Assembly: GCA_039545295.1 (NCBI GenBank)
Contig: BCIK01000003.1
Span: forward strand, 806,001 to 870,000
Reading direction: 5' to 3'
DNA: 64,000 bases
Origin: Udeniomyces pyricola
Lineage: Eukaryota; Basidiomycota; Tremellomycetes; Cystofilobasidiales; Mrakiaceae
The notes beneath the pieces were generated by a model. The model saw only the letters and a program-made list of their open reading frames with translations. It was not told the DNA's origin and did no database searches. A program made the translations under genes and the position numbers. Below are positions 23,852-36,800 of this stretch, one piece after another. Each line of letters begins with the position of its first letter. Position 1 is the first letter of the stretch.

Positions 23852-25808
23852 ATGGACGTCTCTGCTCAACTCAAGGCTCACGCCGAGAAGTAGTGAGTTC
23901 AACTCTTGTTTTCCCTCCTTGTCACTTCTACCTGTCCTCTCCTCCTTTGCAACGTTCGTTGGCAGAATGAAGGACCCATCTGACGCGTGACACTCGACCT
24001 TGCCCCTTACGCGCTTCGCAGCAAAACTGTAGCGGACGAGGAGGACACCCTCACCCACCTCGATACCGGCCTTCTCACCGTCTACGATGCTTCGCCCATC
24101 AATGAGGAAGAGTACAAGTGAGTCTTGACGTTGCATCTTATCTGGTCGGGCTTGTCTGGACCGGTTTATGACGTCGAAAGGGTTGGGCCAAAGAAGGCGA
24201 AAACCTATAGACAAGTCAGAAAGAGGGAATGTGTGTGTGTATGTATGCGTGTGTATGTGTGAGCTGATTCTCCATGTCCTTGCTCCTTTTCGTATTCTTC
24301 GTACATCTTTCTTGCCTCCTCTGCCTCTACAGCATGGACATTGAAGCCTACTTGACTTCTCACGCTCTTCCCGCTTGTCAAGCCCTCCTCACTTCGCTCT
24401 TCTCCCTTCCCACGTCGCGCACTTCGTCCGGACCCCTCGCGACGCTCCCGACGCCGACGACGCTTCTCCCACGAGAGAAGTCCCTTCCCAAGCCGAAGCC
24501 ACCGACCAAGTGGGAACGTTTCGCCGCCGCCAAGGGTATCTCCCACAAGACGCGCGATAAGATGGAGTGGGACGAGGACAGGCAGGAGTTTGTTGCCCGA
24601 TGGGGTCGGGGCGGTCTCAACAAGAAGGTTGAGGAGCAGTGGATCACCGAAGTCAAGGTTGGAGCTGGTACGTTTGTGTTCTTGCTTGGAATCTTCTTCC
24701 TCATATATGTACAGTATATATATATACCCTTGCCCGTTCCTTTTGTCTTTTCTTCTTTGGTGTTTGTTTCTCGATCTTCAAAGCTCCTTGTAGACGTGGA
24801 GACGTCTAACCATATCTTGCCATGTCTCGACTGACCCTCTTTCTTCTATCTTTCCTCCTTTCTTCTTCTTCTTATCCTTTTTTTTTCTTACCAACAGACG
24901 GACGAGATGTTGACCCTGCCGTCACGGCCAAGGAAGCGCGTAAAGCCCGAACGACCAAGAACCTCAAGCAACAAGAAGCCAACATCCGAGCCGCTGCCAA
25001 GTCCGATCCTTCTTACGCCAAATCACTTACGTCTCTTTCTTCGTCGTCGTCGTCTTCGCGTTCGGCCAAGCCACCATCGAGATTCGCAGCGGCCGTCGCG
25101 GCGGCGAACCAACCGCCTCCGATTAGTGTGAGCGAGGGAAGTCGAGAGGAAGGCAAAGGTCGAGCAAAGGAGGAGAGGAAGAAGGAACTCGAGAGGAGGA
25201 TTTTGGTTAACAAGGTCTCAACCGGGAGCATGGGCAAGTTTGACAAGAAACTCGAGGGTGAACCCAAGATCAAGGGCGCTAAGAGAAAGGTTAGTCCTTT
25301 TTTTTTCGCCCCCTCCTTGCAACAAAACAATAGGAAGAACAAGGAAAAAGAGAGGAAAAAAAAGGAGAAAGATACCTATTCCTTCTCCTTCATCGAAAGA
25401 TTTCTTGTCCCTTGCTTCATCTTCATCTTCTTTTGCTGTCTTTTTTCTCTTTTCTTTCTTCATCTCTATTCGCATCATCTATACTCATGCCTCTCCTCTA
25501 CTTCCTTCTCCCCTTCCTTCCCCCTTATCCAAATCCGATTTCCCATTCCTTTCTCCTCTCCTCAGTTCGACCCTACGACGCTTCCCTTCGCGTCCGAAAA
25601 GGCGGCCTCGCTCAACGTCCTCTCTACCGCTCTCGGTCACCCGACTTCTGCGAAGCGCGCCCGTGCCGAAGGTCACGATGCCGAAGTCCTCAACGTGAGG
25701 AAGGCCGTTCGATACGAGAACAAGCGCGAGTCCGCTAGCAAAGGGAACGGACGAGGGGGTGGACGAGGTGGACGGGGAGGCAGGGGTAGGGGTAGGGGTG
25801 GAAAGTAG
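23852..25808 (+). CDS. RRS1: Ribosome biogenesis regulatory protein Rrs1
   Basis: Nucleolar factor that, with Rpf2, brings the 5S RNP (5S rRNA, uL18, uL5) into the pre-60S particle. Five exons in phase: 23852-23892, 24022-24117, 24333-24667, 24898-25289, 25566-25808; 368 aa. The N-terminal core has LTHLDTGLLTVYDASPI, and the family signature PTKWERFAAAKGI (from residue 103) followed by KMEWDEDRQEFVARWG. The C-terminal half is basic and low-complexity, with a Ser run and a final RGG-type tail (GGGRGGRGGRGRGRGG) suited to RNA binding. The start lies just after a TATA-containing promoter. The intron 3 and 4 regions carry T- and A-rich runs but no odd splice sites. Confidence 0.95.
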
Positions 25809-26258
25809 AGTGGGTTCATTAAACGTTTCAAGGACCAAGGTGTGCACAGGAGGGATCTTTGGTTACTCGATCTCATGACGTTGGATCGATAGGAGACGGA
25901 AGAATGGCGCTGCGTCGAGGTGTTGGAAAGAGAAAAAAAAAGAAGAGTAAAAAGAAAAAAAAAGGGTTTAATCAATCCAAAGCTGCTCAACCGGAATACT
26001 ACAGGCCACTGGTTCAAGTTGGTCTCCTGCTTTGGTTTCCTTTCTCTATGCTATATATAGGCCATGGAGCTTTTTTCTTCTTCTTTCGTTTAGACCTGGA
26101 GTCGTGTTGTAGCTGTCAATATTCACATCATATACAATCCACGTCAGAATACGACAGAGGAAAAGGAGAGAAGAAATGTGATACAACGATTCCCCTCCCT
26201 CCCCCCCCCTTTTTCCTTCCTCTACACCCCTGCCATACCTCTACATCACGACGACGAT
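25809..26258. other. Convergent intergenic region
   Basis: Between the RRS1 and aminopeptidase 3' ends. It contains A-rich stretches (about 25930-25970) and a poly-C run near 26203-26212. No gene. Confidence 0.5.
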
Positions 26259-28617
26259 CTACTTGGACGCGGCCCCTCCAAGCTCGACGGCAAACGCCAC
26301 CGCGAGCTTCGAGAACTCCAAGGCATGCTCAAACGAAAACTCGGGCGAGTAATCAATCGTGTCCTTGGTGGAGTGAATGTTATGGTTCGAGTCCTGGAAC
26401 GAGCTCTCGATGGTGAACGAGCTCTGGTAACCTGCCTTGGACCAACTGGCGTGATCACTGCAGGCGTACGAGCATTCGGTCAGAACGTAAGGGATGTCGA
26501 GGTAGGTGTCGACGAGAGCCTTGTTGAACTCCGTGACGTCTGGGTCGACGTAGTCGGTAATGATGCCGACGCTCTCGACGGTACCAGCCTTGTGCCAGGC
26601 GGTCATGTCGAATTGTTGTTGGGCCTTGACCTACGGAAGGAACAAATTTAGAAGAACAGACAAAGAAAGAAGAAAAGAAAAACAAGGGGGGGGGGGGGGG
26701 NGGAGGGAGAAGTGAAGGCAAGGCAAGGCACAGAAAGAAGAGGAAACCAATGAGCCTATGTGAGTAAAACGACATTGGCGATTCGAAAAATGATTCTCAG
26801 AGATGAGATGAACGAACCAGCTTGCCCTCAGCAGCATAAGCCGACGCGACGGCCTGGGATCCGAGCAGTCCGCCTTCTTCAGCGCTGTACCAGTGGAACT
26901 CGACTAAACACAGCAAGTTGGTCACATCACGGTAAACGAGTCATCCTCGGTCAGCTGGGTGCCCCACATCGTGGCGATGAGTTGTCCACCAAAGATATCA
27001 GGCACGCACCAGGAGTTTCAGGAAGCCACTCAGCCTCGAGAAGAGCTCGGTAAGCCTCAAGAATGGTGACGGTGCCACTTCCATCGTCTGCAGCGTAAAA
27101 AGCGCAAGGCGCAAAGATTAGTATGAAGATTGAGCGATGAGTGTATTCTTACCAACAAACAGCTGGACCTACCATCAGCACCGGGTGCGGGGAGGAAAGG
27201 GATCAAGTTGGTCGAGTCGCAGTGAGCGCTGACCTGCGGTGACGACAAGTTTCGAACAAAAAGGCGAGATGAAGTGGGTATGCATGAGCCCTGGGGCTCT
27301 CTAAACGCTCATCTTGACATGGCCCATGTCACGTCCAGAGAGACAAGGAACGCTTGGCTTTGACTCACGATGGTGATGGGCGCCTTCTTGCCCTCCTTAG
27401 AGGTCGGAGTAAACTTGACAATAATGGATGTCTGAGCCCAAGTGTGAGGGAATGGGGCGACTGAGATCTGAGACTGAATGTGCTTAGGCGCCTTGGACGT
27501 GTACTGCGAGGGATAGCATACAGACATACCACGTCAGTCATCCGTCAAGCCTTTGTCAGGAAGAGAGCGAATGGTCGAATCAAGGAGCCAGAACAGACCT
27601 CTTCAATCTTGCCAAGAAGCCACTCGCTCGACTGCTTGCCCGTGTCAGACCGGTAGTAACGGGTTCTGAACGAGGTAAACTTGGCCAAGTTCTTCTTGGG
27701 CTCGGCAGTCGAGAGAAGCTTGATGACAGGCTTGACGTGCGTCGAGTTAGGGTGAGAGGGGTACGCTGACCGAGGGAAACGGGGGAGGCAAGGTGGTTGG
27801 TTGGTTATTGCGTCGTGGACGATACCGGAGTTAGGCGAAGAGGTCTCAATCCATCAATCTATCGTTAAACAAGCGATGGTGGGGACTAGGCATGCTCACT
27901 GTAGCGGACTGGGGCCGAGGCCATGCCCATGAAGTTCAAACCAAGAGTAGGTGTCTCGGTACTGGATGAGGGCAGAAGGAGCGAGCACACCATGCACCGA
28001 CGATCGTGTCAGCACATGTACGTATGAACTCCCACGCGCCTCTCCTGGGCCGGCTCATCTCGTCGGGTCAGCTGATGTTTGCACTAACATATCCATGAAA
28101 CGTCTGCCGGCAGCCTTTTCAATGATCTTTTGTCGCTCCGAGATCCAAATGGCGGGCTCGTCCTCGCTAAACTGGACGAGACGCATGGCATCGAGATCGA
28201 GGTCGAAGCCTGGGGTCAGAAGGGTAGAGAGATTGGGAGGGGATGAAGCGCGCGGCGAGGGCCGAAAGCAGAGGGATGAGGAGCGATGAGCATGTCGTCC
28301 GTCAAGGGCATTTCGGGAGTTGGCGATAAGCAGCAAGCAGCACACGCCACCATCAGAGATGGACGGATCGCGAGACAAGAAAAGTGCGACGAGGAGTGGA
28401 CCATCAAAGGTGCCAGGTGGAAGGGGATCTGATGCAGGGTGGAGGTCTCACCTGGGACGGTGCCGCTGTACGAGTCGAGCTGATGGGCAAAGGCAACGGC
28501 GGACGAATCGCCGCCGCCGCCAAAGACAAGCTGATCCGATCGATCGAGGGTGGGTCGAGCAGTAGCAGCGAGGGAGGTCGCTAGAAGCGAGAGGATAGAA
28601 GTGGTGGAGGTAAGCAT
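26259..28617 (-). CDS. Secreted M28-family aminopeptidase (leucine aminopeptidase type)
   Basis: Removes N-terminal residues from peptides outside the cell using two Zn ions; close to fungal Lap1 (M28E). Nine exons, all in phase: 28617-28452, 28209-28089, 27961-27900, 27765-27599, 27503-27369, 27233-27173, 27087-27010, 26903-26818, 26630-26259; 415 aa. It begins with a signal peptide ([17 protein letters not shown]) and a propeptide-like region with [16 protein letters not shown]. Zn ligands and catalytic residues are all present: SAHCDS (H221), ADDDGSG (D238), SAEEGG (catalytic E272, ligand E273), ITDYVD (D318) and NIHSTKD (H378). Two Cys at 345 and 349 (ECSYACSD) match the disulfide of the family. 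The intron at 26631-26817 contains a poly-G run with N at 26701. Confidence 0.95.
26687..26703. repeat. Poly-G run with ambiguous base
   Basis: About 15 G with N at 26701, within an intron of the minus-strand aminopeptidase gene. Confidence 0.8.
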
Positions 28618-30049
28618 GGGTGAGAGTGGGTGGGTGGGTGTGTTGGTTAAGGGATGAATGGGAGTAATCAGGAAGGAGAGATCGCCATGACCGAATCAGA
28701 AGGGCTGATTCAAGGGACCACCTGGGACCACCGACCAGGCGCGTGTCATTGCGTTGCACGATTGCACGTCTGCGCAAGGCGGTGCATGGCAGGCATTACA
28801 TCGTGCCTCGCAAAGGGCGGTGTCCGAGCGAATCACGCGCGCCCCACTCCAGCGGCGCTACAAAAGACGAGCTCGCAGGGTGAAATCCAAAGTATTCCAT
28901 AACCATCGAGGCCGCTTTAGAGTCGCTTACCTCTCCAGTCTCGGGCACTAGATGTCCGGGAAAAGACGTTTGGTAGGTGCTCGTGGCCTTGTAGAGCATC
29001 AGGTTCAGGGCCTTCCTTCATTGTCGGGTCGCCGTCCATGGGTTCAAACTCTCGCCCCGCCGTCAAACCCTCACGCTGGCGAGATGATACTTTTCAACGA
29101 CGGGAAATCCCCTTTCCCCCTGCTTCCCCCTTCCTTGGTCTCTCCTTGTACCCATATGATATGCGATTGCCATCAGCTTGTATGAACCTTGTCGCTTTTG
29201 AATACATGTATGCATTAACTATGAGAGGACGACTGAATCATGGCCTAATGGCGATCATGACTAGTGGTACCGCAAACGCATGCAGCAGAGCAGGCCTCTC
29301 GCATACATGCGACATCATGCATCGACATGTGCCTAGTCGACTGGGTAATGTGGTCAGTTGACAGTCAGGCTAGCTCGCCGTGGGTTTAAGGTTTGAACAC
29401 GATGGATAACGGATTGGAAAACTATTAGTGACAGCTGATGTCGAGGTCAGAGGGGAGTCAAGTTGAGTCAAGCTAAGTGAATCAGTCATGGTTGGTCAAG
29501 ACTGCTGATGACAGGCCGGGCGACGTGAATCTATCATCAGACACGCGTCACTGTCATTTGCACTCACTTTACCGTACTCCTGCTAGCCATTACCCATACA
29601 CGTCCTCATCCATCTTGGCTTACTTCTCTTCCTCAACTCGACTCTACATCCCTCCACGCTCACCCTATCAAGTCCAGCCCAGTCCCACACCAACCTAACA
29701 ACAGGATCTCTAATCAACGTATCCAATGCCAACAACCAAGCAAAAGCGTCGCCAGGTCTGTTGAGCATCCTCCCATCATTTGGTCCTCTCCTTCGTTATC
29801 TCTCGCCAGTTCCCAATCACTCGCTCCCACGAATTGATACGGACCTCGCCGCTTATAACGCCCTTCTTACCCGAGAATATAGATTGAAGCGCCTTGCCCC
29901 TTTGTTGTCCACAGAAATGAGATTGCAATACTAACAATCTCATTTCTTTTCATCTATTTGCTCTCCCCCCCTCCCCCTCCCCTTCCCTCCATCTCCCATC
30001 CATCTGTCGCTGCTTCTGCTGGGGCGCCTTTGCTTTCGGCTCTTGCGGA
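28618..30049. promoter_or_regulatory. Long divergent intergenic region between aminopeptidase and GTR1
   Basis: About 1.4 kb with no ORF that resembles a protein. Being between two divergent starts it should hold both promoters. A possible alternative first exon of GTR1 (ATG 29726 to 29755, donor GTCTGT, joining at 30074 in phase) lies here. I see no TATA box I would defend. Confidence 0.4.
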
Positions 30050-32341
30050 ATGAAACGATCGCGCCCCAAACAGAAAGTTCTGCTGATGGGACGTAGTGGT
30101 GGGTGACATCTCGTTTCCTCGTTGAGCAGGAAATGTGGCGTGAACTGAGTCACTCGGGAGGAACAGGGACGCAGCTGATTGAATTTGTATCGGTTGAATA
30201 CATTACAGGCAGTGGCAAGACCTCGATGCGACAGGTCATCTTGTATGTTCTCCAGACCCGATCTAATCTAAACAACCCCCATAAGTTTGCGCTAATCCCC
30301 CAGTGGTCTGCCTCGTGCCGCTTAGCAACCCGAACTACGGACCCAAGGAAACGCAACGACTCGGAGCTACACTCGACACGGAATCCTCCAACGTTCATCT
30401 CCTCAATGGCCTGTCTCTCAACATTTGGGTACGTCTGATGGCCAGAGTCAAGAGAGCCAGTGATTGGTAGGCATATCGTAGAACTCATTCCCACACGTGC
30501 CTACCTTGGGCCCTTTTGCCGCCCACAATTCATTACAGGACTGCGCCGGTCAAGGCTCCTACATGGACACTTACCTCGACAACGCCCGGCGAACGACGTT
30601 CCAAGGCGTTGCCATTCTCATCTACGTCTTTGATACGACCTCGACCGAGTGGGAATCCGACGTTTCGTACTTTGAGCGCGTTCTCGAGGGTCTGCGCGAG
30701 TATTCTTTCGATGGGGAGGACGGCGAGAACTCGTCGTCCGAATCGGAAGGCGTCAGTTCCTCTATAGGCTCCGACGACGATGATGAAGGGGCTAAGGGGG
30801 GTGACTTTGAGTTCCGCAAGGGTAAAGGCAAGGAGAAGAAGAAACGAGAGCGTCCGGGCGTGTACATCCTCATCAACAAGATGGACCTCGAGGACCCAAG
30901 CCAGCGCGAGCGTATCGAGCGGGAGAAGTCCAGGACACTCGTCAACATGGTGCGCGACATTGTCGGCGGCAAGTGCAAGGCGTTTGGGACGAGTATTTGG
31001 GACGAGAGTCTTTACCGGGTAAGTCTGTGGTTTCGATAGTAGGGTGAGAAGTGTGAGCGACAGAGACGGATGGCTAACTGATCACGTGAGTGAACCTGCT
31101 TGGTATGCCAATCTATTTTGTGTCTTTCTTTCTGCTTTCAGGCCTGGTCCGCCGTCGTTCGAACGCTTCTCCCCAACGCATCTCTTCTCACGCATCATCT
31201 GTCTCTCCTCCGATCGCGCGCTTCGGCCACCCAAGTCGTCCTGTTCGAGAAGCAATCGTTCCTCGTCATCGCTCGCTCTCGCCCTCTTCCTCGTCGAGTT
31301 ATGGTGAACGGTGTGCTCAAGCGACCCAAGATCAAGGAGACCTGGACTGAAGGGGATGAGGAGGAAGAAGAGGAGGAGGGCGCGATCGGTTGGAAAGAAG
31401 ATGGGAGGGATGTAGGTGAAGCCAAGCGGTTTGAACTCATGAGTGAGACAATCAAGAGCTTCCGAAAGCAGTTGTCAGAGTAAGGCCTCTTTTAGCTTGT
31501 CTTTGCACCTTGCAAATATACAAGATTAAATCTACCAGCGACGCTCCACTTTGGTTGTTCTTGGTGCATTTTTCTGACCCATCCCTCTCCTTCCCCCTTC
31601 TGATAGTCTCCTTAATACCTCATGGCAATCGTGGGAAGCGAACTTCCCGAATTGCTCCGTCGCCATCTCCCAGCTCACACAGAACACGTTCTGCCTCATC
31701 CTGTCCAACGACCAGCGAGCGAGTGCGTTCCTTGCTTTTCTTCTTCTTTTCTCTTTCTTTACACCTTACTCAATCAGCTAATGATCGATTTGTCCTCCCC
31801 CCCCCCCTCCCCCTTGTCCCTCGACTCCTCCCTACTACTCAACATCAATCGATCGATCCCTGATGGGATTTCGTCCCTCAAGACTCGGCGTATCTCATCG
31901 GGAATATCGAAGCGGCTCGCCGTCACTTTGACGAAATTCTTGGGGGGACCGGGATCGTTCGGATCAAGTGCCCGTGAGTTTGACACCCCCCCCCCCCCCC
32001 CNCCCCCTCCCAAAAAAAAAGGGTCAAAATCATTTGTCTCCCCCTTCCCCCCGCCCCTTTTTCTTTTTCTCCCCGCCCTGTTCTCTATATCTCTTTCTTC
32101 TACATACACACGCCCCATATATCGGATGCCCGGTACACATCCCGAGTCCTTATCTTTCCCACACACTCACTCACTCACTCACTATCTTTTCTTTCTTTTC
32201 TTTTCTTTCTTGGTCATGTATGACGATAGGATCTGCAAGGAAAGTAGCTCGATCAAGTACCTCCATGAACCGCCGGCAGGGTCGTCGTCTCACGAGGGCC
32301 CATCGGGAGTCGAGGAGGATCAACTCGTCGGATCGGACTAA
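30050..32341 (+). CDS. GTR1: Rag-family GTPase Gtr1
   Basis: Forms a heterodimer with Gtr2 on the vacuole (EGO complex) and signals amino-acid supply to TORC1. Eight exons in phase: 30050-30098, 30209-30242, 30326-30428, 30539-31018, 31142-31479, 31607-31722, 31883-31973, 32230-32341; 440 aa. G motifs: GRSGSGKTS (14-22), RRLGAT-like TQRLGATLD, DCAGQG (63-68), NKMD (175-178). The C-terminal roadblock half has ELMSETIKSFRKQL, WEANFPNCSVAISQ and AYLIGNIEAARRHFDEI. An insertion of about 48 residues (120-167), acidic then Lys-rich, sits in the G domain between G3 and G4 and is absent from yeast Gtr1. Start chosen at ATG 30050 because it needs no extra intron; ATG 29726 with a 318-nt intron is an alternative. 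The last intron holds poly-C with N at 32002. Confidence 0.94.
31985..32007. repeat. Poly-C run with ambiguous base
   Basis: About 22 C with N at 32002 in the last GTR1 intron. Confidence 0.8.
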
Positions 32342-33844
32342 GCAAACAAATGGCGGTGGGTCAGGGGAGGGGGGGGGGGGGGGGAGTGTGTGTTGAATGA
32401 GGGGTGCTCTCTGAACGCGGATGATGACGAAGATGAATGCGATTGGTGGAGGCATGCGCCTCGCTGCACGATCAACTGTCCATCACTCATGTCGAACGTC
32501 CGTCCCCCCGGGGCCCATTGCGATCCAGGCGAGTCCCGAATCACCGTAGGGATATCCATCGAATCGCCCAGGATTATCAAGCATGATTGGCTATATACGG
32601 AGTGACGTGATTAGCACGTACGATTGCTCTGGGACATTATTTGCGTATGTGAACATGTCCGGGTTAGAAAGGCATTAATAAAACGAAAGAGACAGGAGAA
32701 CAAGGCGGGGGAGGCGAGGGACGGGGGGGGGGGGGGAAGGGGACCAAAGTAAGGAAAGAAACCCTAAACACCCAAAGAACAAAACAGAAAAAAAAAAAAC
32801 AAGAAACATATGATGGAGAAAAAAAAGAAAGAGGAAGGAAACGAAGAGAACTGAAGGAAGGAAAAAGAAAAAAAAAGAAAAGGATCGAATTGATCATGGA
32901 GAAACGCAAGCAGCTACATAAGAGGTATGATGATCATCGTGTATTGCATCATGGCACTGATGAGGTGATTGATATATGAGGTAGACGTGGACGGAAGACA
33001 CACAAAAAGGAAATAAAGAAAGAGCGATAAAAACAGGAAGGAGACGAGATGGGGAACCAACCAGTTGGATGAACAAACAAAAGAAGGGAGGAAGGGGTGT
33101 GGGGAGGGGGGGGGGCTTGAGTAGGTTGAGTTGAGTTATTGATGACGGTGGATCGGTTGATGGGTCGAGCCGATGCCCGCGGTCGTTGGAGAATGTGAAC
33201 GTTGCGCCCGTACATGGGGACAGATGTTTTGAAGGAAAGAAAGAGAAGAAGCAAGGCTGAGAGGAGGAGTGGGTCGAAGATATATTTGTGTGCAGAGAGA
33301 GAGAGAGAGAGGGAGAAAACGGGGAGAGAAGCAGAAGGAAAGAATGGGAACGGGACGTAGATACGCAGACTGCGAGACAGGAACAAGAAAGAAGAGGGGT
33401 GCCGCGACGAAGCTCCATAATTCAGACGCTATTGAATTGGAAGAAGAGGAAGGTATGGGTGGGAGGAAGTACATGCTAGCGAGATACCAGTTGAAGAGAA
33501 GGAAGAGGGGGGGGGGAGGGGCGTAAAACATGCCCTCTAGCGGGTCACGAATAAGGACGAGGAATGGAAAGAAAAGAGGATGATGATGATGATGCGAACG
33601 AGGTTCCCACAGATTTATATAGTGTGGGTTAGAGTGAGAAATGTTGAGCGCAAGGCGAAAAACAAAGAAGGCACAGGAGTCAAGGCCAAAAGAGACAGGA
33701 GATGAAAGTAAACGAAAATACGGGGCCCAGCCACGGCCGCCGAGGACAACAACGGGTCAAAGGAACGAAAAGGTGGAGGAGCAAGAGGAAGAAAAGCTGC
33801 CAACTGGGGCGGGGAGTAAGGCATGGGAGACGAACGACCTCCTC
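32342..33844. other. Convergent intergenic region, purine-rich, with microsatellites
   Basis: Between the GTR1 and PBS2 stop codons. A poly-G run follows the GTR1 stop (about 32371-32386). From about 32660 to 33530 the plus strand is heavily A/G-rich (pyrimidine-rich on the PBS2 coding strand), with an (AG)n run near 33294-33310 and more G runs near 32722 and 33107. Open frames here are composition artefacts. Confidence 0.55.
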
Positions 33845-36800
33845 TCACGCCGCAGCAGGCGCCAAGTTAGCGACAGGTGCCAATCCCAGCCCTTTCGCTT
33901 TGCGCTTAGCAAGGCTGGACTCGACCCAGCCTGCCATATCAACTTCACGACCGACGTCAGCGACGAGGAAAGGGTGCTTCAGCAGTTCCGAATAGGTCGG
34001 CCGTTGAGTTGGAGATTTCCGCAGACTGGTAGGGAAGGAAGGGTAGAAGAAAAGTGGGTACACAGGATTAGTGCCTGTTACAATCCCTCCTCTTTGAGGG
34101 TCGACACTAAAAAAGCACACACCATTGGGCGACAAAGTCCTTGGCCTCAGCCGAGAAGCGATCGGGTAGCGTAGGGGGTTCGCCGTTGACAATAGCCTGC
34201 AGCTGAGCGAGCGGCGAAGAAAAGACTTCGGGTGGATACGGGTATTTGCCGATGGCGAGCTCGATGATGGACAGGCCGAGCGACCAAACGTCCGAGGAAA
34301 CAGTGTAAGTGCCAAGGTTGTTGGCATACTCTCCAGTGATTCGTTCCGGCTAAAAATGAAGAGAAGACGAGGGAAGGGATTGAGCGGGAGGAGTGCCAAC
34401 AAAGTATGAGGTCTAAGACGGAGTCCAACCAACAATCCACGTAAAGGGGCACTATCTATGGAAAGATGCGAGAAGTCAGGTCACGAGATGACTTACAGCC
34501 ATGTAAGTCTCGCATCCGATGTTGGTTTTGGCGAGCGATTTTTCGAGCTGACCCGAAACACCAAAGTCGCAAAGCTTGACCTCTCCTTTCCGGTTGACGA
34601 GGACGTTAGTAGGCTTGACATCTGTTGTTTGGGTTGAAACAGGTAGCAGCATTCCATGAGTATACGGCAAGATACGTGTTGCGCGAACGAGAAGAGAAAG
34701 TCGCATAGCAAGCATAAGCACGACGACATACCTCGGTGCATGATTTGAAGCGTGTCCTTGAGGAAGCCGAGGCCCCGGACCATGCTTCCTGTGATTCGGG
34801 CAAGGACTTTCTCATCCTCGACACCCCCTTCGTACACCTTGTCGAGCGATCCGGCGTCCATATACTCCATGCAGTAGTAAACGCACGACTCGATGAAGAA
34901 AGCCCCGTAGAACTCAACGATCTCAGGGGCAATGGCTCGGTGCAAGATGTCGAGCTCCATCAAAATTCCGTTCAGCTTGGATTGATCGAGTTCGAGGTGA
35001 ATCTCCTAAGATGACCAAGAGTAAATCGGAAGACAGGGGCGAAAAAGCATGTCGACAAGTTGTGAGGCATTCCAGGGGGAGAACATCAGCTACCACACCA
35101 TGGCTCACAAACGACTACCGTCAAAGGCGTAAAGGAGAAAAAAAACGTACCTTCATGGCCATGACAACCTTTGTCGGCTTGTGGAAAACCCGCTGGACAG
35201 TTCCGTACTGGCCCTTGCCAAGCTCCTCCTCAAGCTCCAACTCTGACATGTTGATCTTGTAGGATTGACCCGAGGAAAAGTCAACGCCGTCGGCGTGCAG
35301 GACGGCTTTAGAGGAAAAGTTCAGCCGACCAGATGGATCGCTGCAATTCAAGAGCATATCACAGGGACGATATCGTTGGTCAGCGGTCTAAGTCGAAAAG
35401 CAATGACTGTCGAGGTGAGCGAGGAGAAAAGACCTACACAATCTTGCCAAAATTGGAGAACGAGTCATTGGCCTTGCTTGATGGCATTCCACCCATACTA
35501 CTCAAACTCATTCCGCCCCCCGGTCCTCCAACAGGTATTCTCCCTGGCGGTCCCATCCTACGTCCTCCCATTCCGGGCAATCCACTCGGCATTCCTCCCA
35601 TCGGTCCTCTTGCGGCTCCTCCGGCGGCCGAGGCCTGAGCTTGAGCCGCTGCTTGCTGTCTTCGGGCGGCGAGACCTCCTCCTCCCAACGTTGGCGGAGG
35701 GGCGGAGCCTGGGGCTCGAGGTGGCATCGGCCGGTTCATGAGGGAAGGCGGGATAGGTCCGGAAGCGTTAGGGCGAGAGGCTGCGCTGGCTCGCTGGATG
35801 AATGAGACACAGGGGATAGGAGGCATAGATAGATGAGACAGAGTAACAGTATCAGCTTCAAGAGTTGCGCGATATGGCAGAACGTGTTGCTGTTGCTCTG
35901 GTCGCACACAGTACGAAGCAAGGAAATGCGTGTCATAGCTAAGAAGTGGGCCCGCTTCCGTTCATCCTGTCTTCAGCTCTATGACACAATCGTTCTAACC
36001 ACCTTAGGTCCTCCAATCACGTGTACACTATCAAGGACTACATGAACGATGTGAAACATGCAAAGAAGGCATCGGCCATGCTGATGAACCCGCTAAACTG
36101 TCGACGCCGGGAACTAGAACCCGCGGTTGGAGCGAAACCTCCACTTTGAATCAAGCGAGATGGAAAACAACTTGGCTATCGTTGTGACCCTTCCATTTGA
36201 ACTGGCCCACGTATACCCTACCTTCCGAAGGCGTGTACAGAATCTGGCAATGTGACGGAAGAAGTAGGCCTACTGACCTGGGCTTGCAGCTTTGCCTGGA
36301 GTCCTGGCGGCATTGGAGCTTGGCCCGCCCCGGGAGACCCTCCCGCACCGTTTGTCATCATTCCAATCGCTGCACGTCGAGTACCCATGCCCATAGGAGG
36401 CTTAGCCGAGCCGGGAGCACCAGCAAGTGAGCCGTGAGCAGTGGGCAGCCCACTGGGCGGAGCTGTCGCTCGATGGGACATGTTGAGGGAGGGTGCAGAA
36501 GCCGAGGAAGGAGACTGAGCGGGTCTGACGTGAGGAGATGCGAGAGGAGCGGACGGCGGATTCGGTGAGGCTGAAACCGAGGTCGACGTCGACGGCATGG
36601 ACGATTTCGGCCCCGGGCTTGACGCTGTGAGGATGAGTGGAGCGATCACGTGAACAAGGTAAGAGGAAGGATAGGAAGAAGCAATCAATAGAAGGAAAAC
36701 GTCATGTCAGCATACGCAGGGAGCAAAATCGTGGGAAAAGAGGTTGGGCGGGTTCGTCATCCGTTCCCTCGGAGAGAGAAGGGAGAGGGAGGGGGGGGGG

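Noticed and set aside
28955..29065. tRNA-like stretch with GGGTTCAAACTC resembling a T-arm
   Set aside because: No matching acceptor stem or anticodon arm can be folded from the flanks; the A-box match is poor.
32664..33531. Minus-strand open frames with FFFLF and PPPPP runs
   Set aside because: Composition artefact of the purine-rich plus strand downstream of PBS2.
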